A DNA stretch of 64,000 bases from Cervus elaphus (Eukaryota > Chordata > Mammalia > Artiodactyla > Cervidae), in the NCBI RefSeq assembly GCF_910594005.1, contig NC_057845.1, forward strand, positions 1,550,001-1,614,000. Reading direction: 5' to 3'. The stretch's first letter is position 1. Every line of letters begins with the position of its first letter. Position numbers and translations under genes: made by a program. Below the pieces are notes generated by a model. It did not search any database. It was not told where the DNA came from and was given only the letters and a program-made list of their open reading frames with translations. Of the stretch, positions 61,942-64,000 are shown in pieces.

Positions 61942-63533
61942 TTGGTCCACGGAGCTCTTTCGTGTTGCTACAGTGACCTCAGGATCCCTCTAGCCTTGAA
62001 ACAGTGTTCTTGGGGTTTCGCTGGAGTGCCGTCAAGGAAATCAAGGCTCCTTTCATTTGTGATGTGCAACACGGAATTGCTCTGCACGCAGTGCAGGGGA
62101 ATCGGGCCTCATCTCGTGGCGATGGGGAAGTCTCATGGTTTTTCTCGAGTTGCGGCGGGAACCTGGGTTATATTCTCGAAGTACGATGGGGATGGCCCTT
62201 CAAACCACGTGTTTTTTCAGCGACGTCAGGACTCCTGCCTAGTTGCGAGGGACAACTCGGGAATCTCCTCGAGGCTGGGCAGGGCAATTGGGACGCCTCT
62301 CCAGCTGAGGCGGGAGACCAAGTGTCCCTTTCCACGTGCCACAGGAATCCTGGGACTCCTATCAAGTTTCACGAGGAGTCAGGCATCGTCTCCTTTGGAG
62401 GCACTGATCTCCGCGTACCTCTGGATTTTTCAAAGGATGTGAGGCCTCCGGTCGCGATGAGGTGGGGAACTAGGTCTTTCTCTGTGGTCTCCACAGGGGA
62501 TTCAGACATGCTTTCGTCTTGGGAGATGCAAGACGAGCCTGCATTCAAGTCACTGCAGGGATATCCGACCTTATTTCTAGTCAGGGCATCACGGTGTACA
62601 TTCCACTTGAGGCCGCAAACTCAGGGTCCCTCTCACATAGCTAGAGCTAAGAGAAGCCTCTTCTGGAAGTGCTTGTGGTAAGGTGGTATTTCTCTGGAGT
62701 CGAAGCCAGGGACTAACCTCTCATCTCGAGTTGATTCTTGGTCCACGGACCTCTTTCTTGTTGCTACAGTGTCCTCAGGATCCGTCTAGCCTTGAAACAG
62801 TGTTCTTGGGGTTTCTTTGGAGTGCCATCAAGGAAATCAAGGCTCCTTTCATGTGTGATGTGCAACACGGAATTGCTCTGCACGCAGTGCAGGGGAATCG
62901 GGCCTCATCTCGCGGCGAGGGGAAAGTCTCATGGTTTTTCTCGAGTTGCGGCGGGAACCTGGGGTATATTCTCGAGTTACGACGGGGATGGCCCTTCCAC
63001 ACACGTGTTAGTTCAACGATGGCAAGACTCCTGCCTAGTTGCGAGGGACAACTCGTGATTCTCCTCGAGGCTTGGCAGTGCAATTGGGACGCCTCTCCAG
63101 CTGAGGCGGGAGACCAAGGGTCCCTTTCCACGTGCCACAGGAATCCTGCGACTCCTATCAAGTTTCACGAGGAGTCAGGCATCGTCTCCTTTGGATGCAC
63201 TGATCTCCGCGTACCTCTGGAGTTTTCAAGGGATGTGAGGCCTCCGGTCGAGATGAGGTGGGGAACTAGGTATTTCTCTGTGGTCTCCACAGGGGATTCA
63301 GACATCCTTTCGTCTTGGGAGATGCAAGACGAGCCTGCATTCAAGTCACTGCAGGGATATCCGGCCTTATTTCGCGTCAGGGCATCGCGGTGTCCATTCC
63401 ACTTGAGGCCGCAAACTCAGGGTCCCTCTCACATACCTAGAGCTGAGAGAAGCCTCCTCTTGAGGGGCTTGTGGTGAGGTGGTATTCCTCTGGAGTCGAA
63501 GCCAGGGACTAACCTCTCATCTCGAGGTTATTT
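61942..63533 (+). repeat. Copy of the T-U pair M72-M73 (M78-M79)
   Basis: M78 (61942) and M79 (62738) repeat M72 and M73 at 4767 bp. I could find no difference between M78 and M72 in the blocks compared by eye. M79 differs from M73 at a few sites: ggatccgtctag near 62783, ggggtttctttgg near 62809 and gcgaggggaaagtc near 62918. Confidence 0.9.
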
Positions 63534-64000
63534 TTGGTCCACGGAGCTCTTTCGTGTTGCTACAGTGACCTCAGGATCCCTCTAGCCTTGAAACAGTGTT
63601 CTTGGGGTTTCGCTGGAGTGCCATCAAGGAAATCAAGGCTCCTTTCATGTGTGATGTGCAACACGGAATTGCTCTGCACGCATTGCAGGGGCATCGGGCC
63701 TCATCTCGTGGCGATGGGGAAATCTCATGGTTTTTCTCGAGTTGCGGCGGGAACCTGGGGTATATTCTCGAAGTACGATGGGGATGGCCCTTCCAACCAC
63801 GTGTTTGTTCAGCGACTTCAGGACTCCTGCCTAGTTGCGAGGGACAACTCGGGTTTCTCCTCGAGGCTTGGCAGGGCAATTGGGACGCCTCTCCAGCTGA
63901 GGCGGGAGACCAAGAGTCCCTTTCCACGTGCCACAGGAATCCTGGGACTCCTATCAAGTTTCACGAGGAGTCAGGCATCGTCTCCTTTGGAGGCACTGAT
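63534..64000 (+). repeat. Partial satellite monomer M80 (truncated by the window edge)
   Basis: This is the first 467 bp of a monomer matching M74 (58767) at 4767 bp, including tcgaggttattt just upstream, cgcattgcagg, ggaaatctcatgg and agcgacttcagg. One difference is ccaagagtccc near 63912 against ccaagggtccc. The array clearly continues beyond the window on this side. Confidence 0.93.

Larger units (their letters stand above)
1..64000 (+). repeat. Tandem satellite array, ~796 bp monomer, probable pecoran satellite I (1.715) family
   Basis: The motif ggtccacggagctc, or a close variant, returns every 792-797 bp from one end to the other, always in the same orientation. Monomers M1-M80 start at: 704, 1499, 2295, 3091, 3886, 4681, 5476, 6272, 7068, 7864, 8660, 9455, 10251, 11046, 11841, 12636, 13432, 14227, 15023, 15818, 16614, 17409, 18205, 19001, 19795, 20590, 21386, 22182, 22978, 23772, 24568, 25361, 26157, 26953, 27749, 28544, 29339, 30135, 30931, 31725, 32521, 33317, 34113, 34909, 35705, 36501, 37296, 38092, 38888, 39684, 40481, 41277, 42073, 42869, 43665, 44460, 45255, 46051, 46845, 47641, 48435, 49228, 50022, 50818, 51613, 52409, 53204, 53997, 54791, 55585, 56380, 57175, 57971, 58767, 59563, 60356, 61150, 61942, 62738, 63534. 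The 31 bp internal periodicity together with the 0.8 kb unit is what is known for deer, sheep and goat satellite I, so a centromeric or pericentromeric location is inferred. Being a satellite is directly visible; the family assignment is from knowledge of the family; the species is open. Confidence 0.97.

Noticed and set aside
1..64000. CRISPR array
   Set aside because: Repeats are contiguous 31 bp and 796 bp units with no unique spacers between identical repeats; the 31 bp units are diverged neighbours, not identical repeats separated by spacers.
1..64000. Array of duplicated protein genes or a repeat-protein locus
   Set aside because: The variation is even along the monomer, indels of one base are tolerated, and both strands are equally open. 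No conserved coding frame emerges.
1..64000. Cattle satellite II, III or other unrelated satellites
   Set aside because: The 31 bp subrepeat register together with a roughly 0.8 kb unit fits satellite I of deer, sheep or goat better; other bovine satellites as I know them do not combine these two features. A library search would settle it.
1..64000. Ribosomal RNA, tRNA or other RNA genes, and interspersed elements
   Set aside because: Reading through all monomers, no cloverleaf, rRNA core block, poly-A tail, target-site duplication or LTR end was seen; every stretch aligns to the satellite unit.
1..64000. A new defence, toxin or enzymatic system
   Set aside because: There is no gene-like region to carry one; the content is satellite from edge to edge.

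Overview
The window is a single uninterrupted tandem satellite array with no recognisable gene. About 80 head-to-tail copies of a roughly 796 bp monomer fill all 64 kb, all in the same orientation. Anchoring on the motif ggtccacggagctc (anchor taken two bases upstream, at the TTG or GTG), there are 79 complete anchor-to-anchor monomers, called M1 to M79 here. M1 starts at 704 and M79 ends at 63533. A 703 bp partial copy (M0) lies at the left edge and a 467 bp partial copy (M80) at the right edge. Monomer lengths are 792-797 bp, mostly 795 or 796; the mean is 795.3 bp (62830/79).

Each monomer is itself built from diverged 31 bp subrepeats, visible as the regular return of CTCGAG-like starts. 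A roughly 0.8 kb monomer made of 31 bp subrepeats is the known hallmark of the pecoran ruminant centromeric satellite I / 1.715 family (cattle about 1.4 kb, sheep and goat about 0.82 kb, deer about 0.8-1 kb). I therefore infer (peri)centromeric heterochromatin of a deer or a bovid. The monomer size fits cervid or ovine/caprine satellite I better than the cattle form. The species call rests on family knowledge, not on a database match.

The array is not homogeneous. Left part (2.3-19 kb): monomer types recur in the order a-b-c-d-e-f-g (M4-M10). A near-identical partial copy of a-b-c-d (M13-M16) lies exactly 7160 bp downstream, and two dimer duplications (g-a-g-a and c-d-c-d) are embedded. Middle (19-24.6 kb): individually distinct monomers with little recent duplication. 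Centre (24.6-46 kb): two alternating monomer classes, A and B, give a dimer-like pattern with phase slips and a five-monomer spacing (about 3.98 kb) between 34 and 46 kb. Right part (46-64 kb): shorter monomers, an almost perfect monomer doublet (M67/M68), a two-monomer segment repeated 14 monomers away (11128 bp), a three-monomer segment repeated 6 monomers away (4767 bp), and a monomer (M77) that looks stitched from at least three others.

Long open frames occur on both strands in almost every monomer. I read them as a side effect of repeat composition, not genes. I saw no transposon insertion, tRNA, rRNA, CRISPR array or unique sequence. I found no evidence of a new enzymatic or defence system. 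What is worth a second look is the higher-order repeat architecture, the mosaic monomers, and a few recurrent protein-site-like motifs (a near-CENP-B box, E-boxes, and CRE palindromes in certain monomers).
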